Shown piece after piece: positions 37,117 through 49,000 of a stretch of DNA of 64,000 bases (the stretch's first letter is position 1; every line of letters starts with the position of its first letter). A program made the translations under genes and the position numbers. The stretch is from Acanthochlamys bracteata. Taxonomy: Eukaryota; Streptophyta; Magnoliopsida; Pandanales; Velloziaceae. Under the pieces are notes generated by a model. The model saw only the letters and a program-made list of their open reading frames with translations, was not told where the DNA came from and did not search any database. The stretch lies in NCBI GenBank assembly GCA_019914995.1, contig CM034134.1:1878145-1942144 (forward strand), in the 5' to 3' direction.

Positions 37117-37490
37117 ATAAGGGCATCTCCGGATACTCTCTCTCCGGTTTATGGCTAGAGTGACCTTCAAATCTAATCTTCACTGTTGGATATGAAGAAC
37201 TATAAGTTAGAAATATACTTACAAAATTTTAGCTCAATAGGAATACTAATTCATCTCCATCCGGTCATTTGATTAAAATGACATAAATGATACAATATAT
37301 ATATTTTGAAATATTTTTACTTTCTGTCATCTTGATCAAGTGATCAGATAGAATAAATTAGTATTACGATTGAGTTGAATTTTTTGAGTATGTTTCTAAC
37401 TCATAATTTTTCATATCCAATGATGGAGATTCGATTTAGATGTCACCCCAGCCATAAATCGGAGAGGGAGTACTCAAGAGTGCCCCTAAA
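37117..37490. mobile_element. foldback (hairpin) element, about 374 bp
   Basis: The arms pair along their length: GGGCATCTCCGG-TACTC / GAGTA-CTCAAGAGTGCCCC outside, then TTTATGGCT / AGCCATAAA and TGGATATGAAGAACTATAA / complement inside. The inner arm is related to the 23528-23927 element (GGATATGAAGAAC, TCAAATC words), while the outer arm is different. No frame. Confidence 0.75.
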
Positions 37491-37539
37491 AATAAAGTAC
37501 CTCTATTCCTTCATATATATATATATATATATAAGAGAT

Positions 37540-39978
37540 GAGATGTAGGCACGTTCCATTTCAGGAGGAAGATGATTTACTATAGACACATGAGATTGAA
37601 TCTACAGCTATGATTCTATCTGGCCATGGACACGTGATGAGCTGAGGAGATCAAAACCTAGCGCGCTCATGCATTGGCTCGGCATTTCTATCTCTCAATG
37701 AAAAGGTTTTCTTCTCTCTCGCGTAGGGCAAATCCGCTTGTTTCCCGATCAACTTCGTCTCCGATCTTGTAGAGCAGAAAAAGCTCGTCGTCCAATCTGC
37801 TAGAGATGCTCGTCTTCGACTTTGCTGAGCCAATCTGCATGTCATCGATCTCGAAGATTCTTTGATAAGCTCGTCCTCCGATCTTCGATGTACTCGTTTG
37901 TCAACTATGTTGAGCCCGGACCATGATGAAATTAGATCTTGGTCTCGAGCGATGACTCCCAAATTCTAATCTCCTCTTGAATTCATTAATGATTTTTCTT
38001 GAATTTTAACTTGTTAGAAAATTTTGATCTTCACTACTGTGAGGAAGGTCAAAAACTGATTAAAACTTTTTATTCCGAAATTTTAGCATGCTTGTAATTT
38101 ATGTTGATTTCGTTAAAATTAGGTTTCAATTTACTAGCAACGACAGTGTTATTGTTGGTTGCTTTTGTGTATTTGGTTAGTTTGTTTATGTTGTGTTGGT
38201 TTCATTTTTTCTATTTTGTTTTCTACTCTATATCCATGAAATTAGATTAGCACTAATAATGGAAAGAAATTCTTGATGGAAATACCAGGTGCGCTTGATG
38301 AGTGTTGGATGTTGTTCTTTGCTTTAAGTCTCTTAGTAATACCGATGAATCCAGCAGGTCTACTAGATGTTATAAACAGCACAGACAGTCCTAGCTTATA
38401 GAGGTGCTACTAGATGTTGATATCATTTTCTATTGTTACGAGTCCTGGATGCTTCCAGGTTCCCAAACACAATGCAATACTTGAAGAATGTTTATTTTAT
38501 CTAGATGTGTACAATGAAAATGTTATCAATATAATGTTATTGACATTATCAGTAAATGCACAGTGAACATATTGTATGGAAATCATTTTGTGATGGAAAT
38601 GTTGAACAAATGAAATCTATTATTGAACATAAACAAGTTTACATAGATGATATAATGAAATAAAACAGGGTGGTACAACATCTTTCAACAATCAACAATA
38701 ATAAGCAATGAGTAGCAAAACAAATCACATGTATGAACTCTATGTTTATTATAAGTAAAAATGTCCCCAAATTGAATAAGCAAGTCTAAAAACCCATAAC
38801 TATTTTCAACAAGGCAGCTCAATAAGTAGTCATCCAAATGAAGAAATGAATCCACCAGCAGATTTAATCCATTCGAACAAGCACATAAACATAGTCCTTA
38901 ATTGTATGGCATTACAGCTTCATCTCATAGTTTATAGCTTACAATCGTTAGTATAAGGGCACTAAATCAAATGATGCCCCTAGTATTACCGGAGAGCCAA
39001 CCCCCCAAAAAGATGCCAACATTATTGCAACAAAAATGAAATGCTGCTTAGCATAATTTTGCATTAGTTCAAGCTATCAACTAAGAAATATGTCACATAA
39101 AACCAAAATTACTATATAATCAAAGAAAAACATGAGCCAACCACAAAACAAGTTTGAACTACCAACAAATTAAGCAATTGTATCTTGAAATCAAGCAATC
39201 TGTAAAATCATAATGAACGCAGATAAAATTCTCACAGATCAGACTTTAAACACTCAAAACGAATCATTTCACTCACATTAAAACCACAACACATAGTCTC
39301 TATCAAACAAAATCAAGCTGCAATTCACCACCTTACTCTAGTCGAAGTTCTACAATAGTGACAATCTGTAAAATAAAAATCACAAGCTTGCTTAATTCTT
39401 TTCTTCGGATTACCAACATAAAAAAAAATGCAACAAACATAAAATATTATAAAAGAAATTCGAGACATAATCTTCATTCTGGATTGCTTTTCTTTTTTTT
39501 TTTTTTTTTTTGCAAAAAATACAATTTCTCAAAATTTTCTAAACCAAATTCTCTGTGAGATCTCGACGGAATTTGCAAATTCCAAAATAAAATATCGATG
39601 AGCTCACCGGAATACTCAAATAGAGTAAGATAGAGTGAAAGAATGAGAGAGACAGATGAAGAATCACTTGGAGCAAATCGCTTGGGAGCGCGCTCGTGAT
39701 AGGGAGAAGAAAAGAAGAAGAGAAAGGAGAGACAAAAAATTGAAGCTTGCTACCGGAATACACATTGCTACTTGCTCGGGTTGGGAGGTGATCGAGCACC
39801 ACGACAGAGAAGAAGGAAGGACAGAAGAAGGAAATAAGAAGCACGCGTGGTGAGGTAATACGAAAAGAAGTGATCTGATCCGTTCACTGGTAAGTACATG
39901 CATCACAACCGTTCATTTAATCTCATGTGTCTATAATAAATTATGTGCTTTTAGGGATGGGATTTGCCTACATCCCTC
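37540..39978. mobile_element. non-autonomous MULE-like element, about 2.4 kb
   Basis: The ends are inverted: GATGTAGGCACGTTCC at 37542 against the complement of GATTTGCCTACATC at about 39975, and further in ACTATAGACACATGAGATT against its near-exact complement (39905-39945). (TA)n tracts sit just outside both ends. The interior has leader-like C/T-rich segments (37680-37880; minus strand 39540-39850) but no transposase, so it depends on another element. MULE assignment is inferred from end structure. Confidence 0.6.
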
Positions 39979-41114
39979 TATATATATACGAGTAGGATAT
40001 GCATACGTTGTGCACAGTACGTGCACATTATCTATATTGAATCTCAACAGTTCGATCATGATCTAGCTGCTTAAATTCGTGCGCTCGAAGATACGGGGTG
40101 ATCCCATAAGAAATTTTATTTTTTTATTTATTCCCTGCGCTCCTCTCTCTTCTTCTTTGTGTCCTCTCTCACAGATCTTCCGCCCATTCGATCTCGGCAC
40201 GATTTGGCGATCGCGGGCCGACGTTCTCCCTAGAATCATCTCTCTTCTTCCTACTCCTATCCAATTTTCTGCTTTCAAGCAGCCGATAGAATCCCTTAGC
40301 ACTGATAACTGTAGCGAAACATCATCTTTGTCGATAGATGATTGTCAATTGAAGTGCAGAAACACTATATTTTCTCCCCACCTTCTTTTAATCGTGCTTA
40401 GTTGATCAATTTCATCGATTGCTGCATCGAGCATATTATTGTTGCTGGCGGATCTGGTAAGCTATAAATGTTTTTCTTCAATTTGATCAATTTTGTTGTC
40501 ATTTGACCAATTTCATCAAGATACTACTAATATGCATTCTTTTCTAATTTGTTTTCAGCTTGATGTTAAAAATGGAGCAAGAGCCATTGCATATGCGATG
40601 GTTCTTCTTCTTCTTATGTTTGCTTGTTTTGTTTTTTTATGATTCAGCGAATGCATATTGTTGATCACTGATCCGTGAAAGGAATGTAGTAGTGTCCTTT
40701 ATGGAACGTATGCATCAGTGAAGACGATGCTATGTGAATGTTTTGTTTTGTTTTTAAAATGTAATGCATTAGTGAATGTCATTATTGATGAATGCAATAT
40801 AATGTTTGTTATATGAACTAAAAGCAACTTAATGGATTATGGGAAGCGGTGGTTATGAAGTCAGTACAATCATGACCTAGTTAGCCCGGCAAAACGAATG
40901 CGTAAACCTGTCTACAAAAATATGCCCAGGTAAGATATTGATTGATTCATTTTGAGATGAAAGAATACCCGTCATTAAGATTATAGATATATATTAACGG
41001 GCTCAAAATAGTTTTGATGATAGAGACTGTCGGAACTATTGTACCGTTTTAAAAGAAACCTATCAGCGGCGATGCTACCATAGTCCTTAACTTCTTTAAA
41101 AGTAAGAGTATAGA

Positions 41115-41960
41115 AGACTCGAGTTTTTTTTATGCAATACAGGTGAATGAAGAGGTAAGGGCAATTAATTTTATTTGGATAGGTGGCAGATCACGCACAC
41201 AATTTTAGTATTTTAGTGATGTGTTATTTTTTTACACCACCTACCTCACGAATGCGTATGAAATGCCATTTGTGCTATTCATTGGAGTCAACCATCACAT
41301 GTAGCCAGTCCAGTTTGGATGTTCACTTCTTGTAGATGAGAGAGAAGTATCCTTTCAGTGGCTCTTTGAGATATGGTCTACGGCTATGGGCGGTGATGCT
41401 CCATGTTTTATCATCACAGATCAATATAGAATTATGACTGTAGCTATTGTTAAGGTATTCCCTAACATATGATATAGATTTTGTCTTTGGTATATTATTA
41501 AAAAATTTGTGAAGAAACTTTCACATGTGTATTTTAAAAGCTCAAATTTCAAGAGAGACATCAATAGATGTATTAGGGAAAGTTATACTCCCAACACTTT
41601 TAAGATTCGGTAAAGGAATTATTGTGTGCATATAGATTGCAGGAGAATAAATGGCTCCAAAAAATAACAAGATTAGACAAAAATAGGCACTTGTCTATCA
41701 CTTGAATACTTTCTATGCTAGTATGAACACTATTGGGTGCTCTGAAGATATGAATGGTATTTACAAAAAAAATTTCGATCAACCACAACACTCCGATAGT
41801 TTGTATCGAGAGTAAAATTATTGAGAAAGAAATGAAAAATTAAATTATACAAGTGAAAACTCGTGTCACATTATCGATGGGAACAAATTTGTCTTGAAAA
41901 GTGCATCAAAAGTATACATGAAAAATGTGTACGATAGATTTAAAGAAGAATGTAAAAAAA
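41115..41960 (+). pseudogene. FAR1/MULE transposase pseudogene
   Basis: Plus-strand blocks in one frame with stops: INFIWIGGRSRTQF (the first catalytic Asp of VDGRSR is now Gly), [65 protein letters not shown], then ENKWLQ and NTIGCSEDMNGIY-KNF after a shift. Order and spacing match the 24-30 kb transposase. It stops being recognisable where the nested MITE begins, so the SWIM domain is absent. Confidence 0.85.
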
Positions 41961-41964
41961 CTCA

Positions 41965-42500
41965 AAATGTTCATGTGAACTATATCATTAATAATTTCTA
42001 ATATTCATTTATCTCATTATCACAATCTCGTTATAAACTTTGTCATTATTTTATAAATTCACACTTATATAGTTATATCTTTATCTAGAACATTCAATCC
42101 CTTATGTAATCAATCAACTAGGTGTCAATCAATCATCTTTATTGCTTTATAATAAAGAGGAAAAAAATAATTCAAAACACCACCATACAGAATAATATTT
42201 TGCTCCTATAGTAAATCTCTCACAGAATAAACCAAACACAACCGCACCTGCTACAATGGAACGACAGACCGTCTCTAACAATTCCAACTTCGCACAATTC
42301 TCGAGAGCTCTCTTGATTAATGATGATTTCTTATAAGTTGAAACCATAAGATCGGGATCTTAAGGATTTTAGGATTAAGATCGGAGATATTATAAATTGG
42401 AAATAAGATCGGGATCTGTATCAAATAGGATCATTTTGTTGATATAAAATCATAAAATCATAAAATTTTTTAAGATTTAAATCGGGATTTTACCAACATG
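41965..42500. mobile_element. hAT-type MITE, left-truncated copy
   Basis: Aligns base by base with 54990-55522 (for example CCTTATGTAATCAATCAA, CCGCACCTGCTACAA, TCGAGAGCTCTC and the closing AAATCGGGATTTTACCAAC). Its right end is ATG, as in the other copies. The left 150 bp, including the left terminus, is missing. Confidence 0.75.
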
Positions 42501-43443
42501 GCTGAAGATAACCTGAAAATAACATTTACCTTCCATTCTGTTAAAATGTAACATTTGTATTCCATTCACTACACCATCCAATAACATCAACAGCTTCTGT
42601 AGATCATACAGAATTTTCACTGGCAGTTTTCAGTCATTAACATCATACAAAACATTCAATATTTCCCCTATAATACAAAACTCACACAATATTACATTCA
42701 CTAATGCATATGATCAATGAAAGAGCTCGACATCAATCATCTCACGAATTAGTAAGCTTCAACAATATGCATTCACATAATTAAAAAAAAAAGCATCAAG
42801 AAGAAATTGCACTTTCTTCAATAGTCTCTTCCTTCCTGTCTCCATCTTCACTAGTCTTCACTGGTATGTTAATGAAAAAAAGTTAGTACAAAAAATGCAA
42901 ATTAGTAAAATGTTGATGAAATTGATTAATTAAGAACGAGATAGACAAAACTGATTAGAAAAAAAAATTCATAGCATATCGGAACTGACCATCACGGACA
43001 AGGTGCTCGATGCCGGAATTGATGAAATTGATTAATATAGAACGATTAGAAGAAGGTGAGGAAGAGAATTTACGGTTTTTAGGCTCCAAATGACGATCGT
43101 CAATAGGCAACGACAATTTTTCGTTGCAGTATTCGGAGCTAGGGGTTTCGATTTACAACCGGAAAGGTGAAACTGGCCAAGGAATCCAAGAGGGAGAAAA
43201 AATTTAAGCAAAATGGTGCTCTGTGATCATCAAACCGCGCCGAGATCGGTCAGGAGGTGATCGCTCGGGCGAAGAGAAGGAGAGTGGACAGGAAGATGGA
43301 AGAAAAGAAAATGACAAAAAACAAGTTTAACTTGATCTGGTGAAGTGCCCTTTAGCCAGATCCCTCTTACCCAGCTTAGAACATTGAAGCTCAGGCGATC
43401 GGATCAAGTGTGATCCAATGTGCACAATGTGTATATAGTTGGC

Positions 43444-43476
<33 letters not shown>

Positions 43477-44073
43477 ATGTGTGTGTATGTGTGTGTGCGT
43501 GGGAGGAGATAGAATCACAGCGGCCACTATGTGTGGTGATGCTATGCCTTCATCCCAACCGTTTGATCAGCTATACAACGGCTCTTCTCGATACAGTCAA
43601 TTTTTACGGCACAAGACTGCATGGGGGCAAGGCTGTCTTTCTCTCATGCGCTATTTTGCGAAAACTAGCTTCTCATGGCAGATGGGTCTTTTCCGACTAC
43701 AATTTCACTTTTGTAAGAAATGAGCATGTGCGTCATTTCAAAAAACTTTCCAGCTTTTAAGTTTCTTTGGATTTGAAGTGACGCTATCATTGCTCCAAAT
43801 AGGGTTTGAGAATTGAAAAGGAGTGATTACTATTCCAAAAATTATCTGCCAAGTTTCAACAACAGAGCTATTCCTCTCCTCCTGTAACTGTTTCGCTATC
43901 AATTTAGAATTTAAATTTGATTCTTATCTTGCTTCTACCACTGCCTCGATTGATCGACCTTTACCTATAATTGTTCAACTCTGGCGGAATGGGAACAAAG
44001 AAATGGGCAACAAAAGTTATTCCTTTTTCTTCTATGAACTTGATAATTTTCAAGGTGCTAGATTAATAGCAGC
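42501..44073. other. right part of the degraded MULE and spacer
   Basis: 42501-43440 is the non-coding right arm region of the MULE. 43449-43500 is a (TG)n microsatellite. 43500-44073 shows no supported gene; frames over it are short and lack recognisable domains. Confidence 0.5.
43449..43500 (+). repeat. (TA)n(TG)n microsatellite
   Basis: A TA run passing into TG repeats with one or two interruptions. Cys-Val repeats in a predicted frame derive from it. Confidence 0.9.
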
Positions 44074-44593
44074 CAAGTTTGTCAAAATCGGAATCTTAGG
44101 TAGGATCGTTTCGCTTGAGTATCATCGTAAAATTGGGATCTTAAAGTAAAATCGTAAGATTTTACATATCGATACATTTTATGAAAATTTTTTTCAATAC
44201 CATTAAAAATCTTTTATAAAAGTTTTTCTAATATTTTTTCTGAAAAAATTTTAGTACATTTAAAAAAAATTTAAATTTCTTTTAATTTTATAAAAAATTA
44301 CTCTATATTTTATAGAAAATTTCTCTATAATCTTTAAAAAAATCTTCAAACTTTTATAGAAAACTCTCTAAAATTTTATAGAAAAACTCTTTCAAATATA
44401 GTTAATTACAAAAAATTCTTCAAAAGTAAAATCGTATAAGATCGTAAAAAGATCGGGATCTTACCGATCTTGAGATTTAAATTGGGATTTAGGTGGGATT
44501 TTACTCAAAAAAGATTTTACTTAAGATCGGGATCGTTTAGGTGAAGTAAAATCGTAAGATTTTAAGATTTAAATCGGGATTTGAATAACCTTG
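44074..44593. mobile_element. hAT-type MITE with perfect 8-bp TSD
   Basis: 520 bp flanked by ATAGCAGC at 44066-44073 and 44594-44601. The ends are CAAGTTTGTCAAAATCGG and the complement of AAATCGGGATTTGAATAACC plus TTG. The 8-bp duplication supports hAT. The interior is rich in AAATCGTAAGATTTTA-type palindromes and has no frame. Confidence 0.85.
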
Positions 44594-45939
44594 ATAGCAG
44601 CTATTAACTAGTTATTTTGAACTGCTGGTTCTTTGCACGATATTATTAGTTCCCAGTATGCCCATAGTCGACTGATTTCTGCTTCTTACGGTTGACAAAG
44701 TGAAATGCATAAGAGGATATCGACTTCAACCTGTTGGTGAGTTATACTAGTCGAAATTGTTGCACTATGATCGATACCTCAGTTCAACACTGGTTGATAT
44801 CTCACTTCAGCACTGGTCGAGACAGGTCTAACTGTACGACCGCATTGGAGACAGGAGAAAAAGTCGACAACACTTTCGACTTCAGATAGTTCTAAAGTAG
44901 ATCGGACTCGATATGTTGTGGTAGATTCTATTCAAAGCATTGGGAAACTATGGGGCGAACTTTTTTTTAAATTGTTTGAATTTGAAACACCACACCACTG
45001 CTTCTAAATTTCTTGAAACCATGCGATCACTATTCCAAAATCATGTAGGAACCCATGACGTATTTTCTCCACCTTCGGAGAATGTTCGCATTTTTTAAAT
45101 CTAATTTCAGATTTCTATCTTGTTGCCACCACATCGTCAATCGACTCTCCTCACGCATTTCACTCCCACCGTGATCAACAATCCACCTGCGTCCTCTACG
45201 ACTGTAAGACGAATTTCGCTGGTAACAACTCCGTGATCGGCCTGCATCTTCGATTTGTCCTATTCTCGCTCTATGGCTCGGACAAAGGTCCACAGGATGA
45301 AAGGTATTTCTTTTTCTTAATTGAACTTCATATGTTCTCACTGTTCGTGTTTTCTCTATTCCGAGGCCATATAGTCCCGGCTAAGAGAGTTCATTCGTAA
45401 GATTGATACTTGGCATTAACGTCACGCTCAGAAGTCAACTTGATTGTAACGACTTCTATGTGGAAATCAGACATCGTCGGCCTGATTTGAAATCCATGAC
45501 GTCGAGACATCTCACCAAGCACGGGCATCACCTTACCGTTGATGTTAATCAGCTATAGCCTAGGACTTACTTATTTGGCAATGGTTGATAACTTAGTTCA
45601 ATATATAGTTCTACTTGAACATATAAACCCAAATGAGTTCGTTATCATGTATTTGAATTTTGCGGTCCCCGTCGTCAGGTCGAATCTTCTTTGTTAGGTC
45701 AATACAATGAGTTAAGAGAGCACGATGTCGGCTCAAAGGTCATTAACTATGTTATGATAGTTAATGACCTTTGTGGGCAATAACTATGTTCCTAATACCT
45801 TGTTATGATAGTTGGGATTGGATTTGTAGTGTGATTATTGAAGTTATGGAAACACTAATTTCTAAAAAAAAAGATTTAAGGGATGCTATTGCATCAGCTA
45901 AGGTCACCGTCCGTTCTCGTATTGACCAAATATGTGCAA
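44594..45939. other. spacer, probably within a larger transposon
   Basis: 44680-44900 is rich in TCGA words (GTCGAC, GGTCGA), as transposon subterminal regions often are. 45760-45930 includes a short frame with a charged stretch directly before the DUF1985 block and may belong to it. Nothing else is supported. Confidence 0.4.
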
Positions 45940-46520
45940 ATATCCAAATCAAGGTTGCCAAACACCCCGTGCTGTAGACAGGCTGAGAGAATCATGCTTC
46001 GGACATATTATCTACTGTCTTCCCGAACGGATTCCACAAAATTGTCAGGTTCTCCACAACATCCTATTACGGGAGCGAGTTGCAGGAAGTACGGAAAGAC
46101 TTCACTACAAAATAGGACGGAGGACTAGCAACTTCAGTTCCGCCTAGTTCCACAGGGTGATTGGGTTAAAATGATAGAACGCGAGAATGATGCTGTCCTG
46201 ACAGAACACAACAGGAAGGGAACAAACCAGGAGAAATTCTTCAACGGTCTCACTAAGTTATGTAGGAAAGAACTAGCGCAAAGATATTAAGATTCTGCTA
46301 TATATAACTTTCACAACGTTGACGAGCTCATCAAATTTAGCTTGATATATTTCATAGAGATTAGCATCTGAAGTAACAATGAGGGGATTGATCGCGCTGC
46401 GGATTGAAAGGTGATGCAAATGGCGGATGATTGGGGAGCCTTTAATAGTTTTCTCTAGGGCAGCCGTAGTTATAAGCTAACGACTGATTCCCTAACCAGA
46501 GCCCTTCGATTATGGAGAAC
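45940..46520 (+). pseudogene. DUF1985-type transposon cargo fragment
   Basis: Plus-strand blocks in order: LRESCFGHIIYCLPERIP and NCQVLHNILLRERV, then after a stop and frame change ERENDAVLTEHNRKG-NQEKFF, DELIKFSLIYFIEI, and VMQMADDWGAFNSFL-GSRSYKLTTDSL. The sequence CFGH...HLLLR...KFSLIYFLE...DD--AFNS-WG--S is the pattern of the plant DUF1985 domain, which in plant genomes mostly occurs with Ulp1 peptidase domains in MULE or CACTA elements. At least four stops; one is TAG at the expected Trp of the WG motif. Identification is by memory of the pattern. Confidence 0.65.
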
Positions 46521-47650
46521 GGGTGACTCTTAGAGGAGCAGAGATTCCTCAAAGACTCGATCACATACTTATTCTCTCAAGGGTTCGTATGTGCTTTGTG
46601 TAAGTTTATCGGCGAGATGAAGGTCAAAACAAAACACGGCAAAGTTGTGGAGTTGGTCGATAAATCACTATTTTAGTCGACAAAAGATATTTAACTCCAT
46701 AATTTGACAAAACTATTAGAGAATGAGGTCAATACCTGTTACAACGCAGATGCCACATATAATATAGAATGAAAAAAAGTAGCGTGGCAAAGGCGTCACA
46801 TTCAATCCACGGGTGGAAATGTTGCCGCTATGTCTTAGGAAACAACACATGCAACTGCATTAGTGGCGAGGTTGAAGAGACGAAACACAAAGGTTCAGCT
46901 AAAGCATTAGTGTCGCGCATAGTATAATAAGTGCCATAGTCATAAGATGATTAGTTTGACTGTTGGTGATTATGTACCTTAGGTAAGTGTCAAATCTAGT
47001 TCGGAACGCTGTGGTTAGGGTCTGGAGAAACGAAATAATTAAAATTAGATGAAACACACAGCTAAACGTTAATGGCGGAAGTCGAAAAGGAGACGAGCAT
47101 ACAATCTCAGCCAAACGTTAGTGCAGTGCGCAGTTTAGGAGATGAACGCACAAGCTCACAAGTGTTCGTTACATATGAGTGGGGTTTCTGAATTTCGATC
47201 ATGTTCGACCGAAATCTGCCAAGCTTTGCAAAGGCATGGATTGAGGTCGAGAGTCTCAAGACCTCGATACAATGCACATGGACGTTGTAAGATACTCTTT
47301 GATTATATACAAGTATTTGTACGTCGCGATTGATGGTAAAAACTGCCAAAATCTTCTTTCTTGCAGCAATCATCTGTTTAAAAATACTATTAATAAATAC
47401 AGTCTTCATAGATGGAGATGTTGTTACTACCTATTTTGAGCGGTATTTGTCATTTGAAGGAGTAGAAATTCAGTTATGCCTAAACGAAATTGTAAAATAA
47501 CACTTGTACATAATATAGAACACATGTACATGAATATCTAAAGTACACAAGTCAATAGAAACACTATCACCTAAATTTTTTTCAAACCTCCAATAAGTTC
47601 GAGGGAGATCAAAGACACGTTCATGATATCCTCAGGATAAATAGGTTTGG
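46521..47650. other. spacer with two related AT-rich blocks
   Basis: 46830-46920 and 47050-47140 share the order CAGCTAAA/GTTAGTG/AGTG-GCGCA and a MULE- or CACTA-like coiled-coil reading that recurs near 58430-58530. No gene is supported. Confidence 0.35.
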
Positions 47651-49000
47651 GAGTACCGTAGCTGAAGAGTTGAACAGCTTGCACAATCCTCAAATGCGGT
47701 ACTTTTTTCCTCCGTTATTAATCCCACGTCTTTACCGATCGCTAGACATTTGAGATACATCAGGGCGAATATACCGCAATCGCAATTGCGGCAAAACAAA
47801 CATTAATAAGATGTCATTCATATGTGGAAACAGCAACTCTAGAGATATAAACTCCTAGAGTCCTATAGGTGACGAAAAGCAACGATATACCATTTCTCTT
47901 GCTGCGGAACGTCAACATGAACTTTTTTCCAGTCAGCTGCAGATTTGAGGCCCGAAAACTCCAACAAGGGATTGAGCGCTCTCAACAAAAAGTCGAGCAT
48001 ACCCTTCCAGGCTAAAAGTCCTGAACGAGTTAACACACGTATGGTATGCTCTTTCAGTAACAGCTCAATTGCGATCCAGTACTGGTTCCCAATCTAAATA
48101 TGTCCAATGGTTGCTCGGGGATGTCAATCACTGAGGAATTGTATCTAATTACTGTTTGGGAAAGGGTGAGATTCATGGGCCTAAAATGGCCAGGGATGTG
48201 TCTTGGAACTTGTTTTGGTTTCTTGCCCTTTTCCATCCCTTTTTTCGTGTCATTCAGATCTTCTTCGTACTCATAGAATAGCTCCATCTACAGTGTAGTG
48301 TACGCAACTATATGAACCTTTATCTATTCAAACAAAATTTAGCAATAATAATAATAATTACGACGAAACATCCCACTTGTTGTGTGACTCCTTACGGAAA
48401 AAGATAAGTCGAGGACCCAACACGTTGGATGAGATGCTCCCGGTTTGGCGAGATTCTTCTGCAACGAATACACAGAAGCGTTCAGGTGCTGTGGGGGGAA
48501 ATTATAACATGAAAGGGCTGATTTACGTTAAAATAAGTTGATGATCTTACCTCGTAAATTCACACGCTTCAATGTTACCTCGTTACCTAAGCACACTTCA
48601 GGTGTAATGAGGCTAGGAAAATACTTTCGCACATCCAATTTTAATAGCCCCAGTCTCTTTCTTCATCTGGTCCGTTACCCATCGCCTTCAAATGGCACGT
48701 CGTCAGGGATATAAAGACCAGACAAAATGGATGTTGTTGCTCTAGGCACATCCTCTTCTTTGTTCGGGTTTTTAATAAATTGTGAATGTTCTATATCCGA
48801 TTTGGCATACCTTTTTCTAAATCATCGACGCTCTTCTCATGCAACATCTCGGGCCTTAACCTGGTTCGCAAGGGCCTTCATCTCCGACATCATAGCGTCG
48901 ACAATTATGCTCTTCAAATCCGTTACCTCAGCCCTTATTGTTGCCACTTCTTGACTCAGTCTGTCGAATTCTGATGTGGTTGGATGCTTGATTGTTCATG
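47650..49000 (-). pseudogene. Ulp1-like (C48) cysteine peptidase transposon cargo, decayed
   Basis: The minus strand reads, N to C: a coiled-coil-like stretch (LSQEVATIRAEVTDLKSIIV, 48890-48955), a charged linker (EEDLNDTKKGMEKGKKPKQ), then PLLEFSGLKSAADWKKV and HVDVPQQ (47900-47980), and CDCGIFALMYLKCLA (47740-47785) with the presumed catalytic Cys codon at 47776-47778. VPQQ followed by DCGIF is the C-terminal half of the Ulp1 fold; the His and Asp of the triad were not located. About 110 bp between VPQQ and DCG may be an intron or insertion. Stops are present. Such domains are carried by plant MULE and CACTA elements together with DUF1985. Confidence 0.65.

Larger units (their letters stand above)
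39985..43445 (+). mobile_element. degraded MULE with transposase remnant
   Basis: Weak inverted ends (GTTGTGCACA near 40000 and TGTGCACAATG near 43420), with GATCTCGGC(A/G)CG(A/G)TTTG found at 40190 and as complement at 43230. (TA)n lies outside each end. A FAR1-type transposase pseudogene on the plus strand lies inside, and a hAT-type MITE is nested at 41965-42500. The ends are too diverged for certainty. Confidence 0.6.

Noticed and set aside
37000-37183. Frames with Tyr-Ile or Arg-Glu repeats
   Set aside because: They are (CT)n and (TA)n microsatellite translations.
43410-43760. 116-codon frame with Cys-Val repeats
   Set aside because: It is built on the (TG)n microsatellite; the rest of the frame has no recognisable domain.
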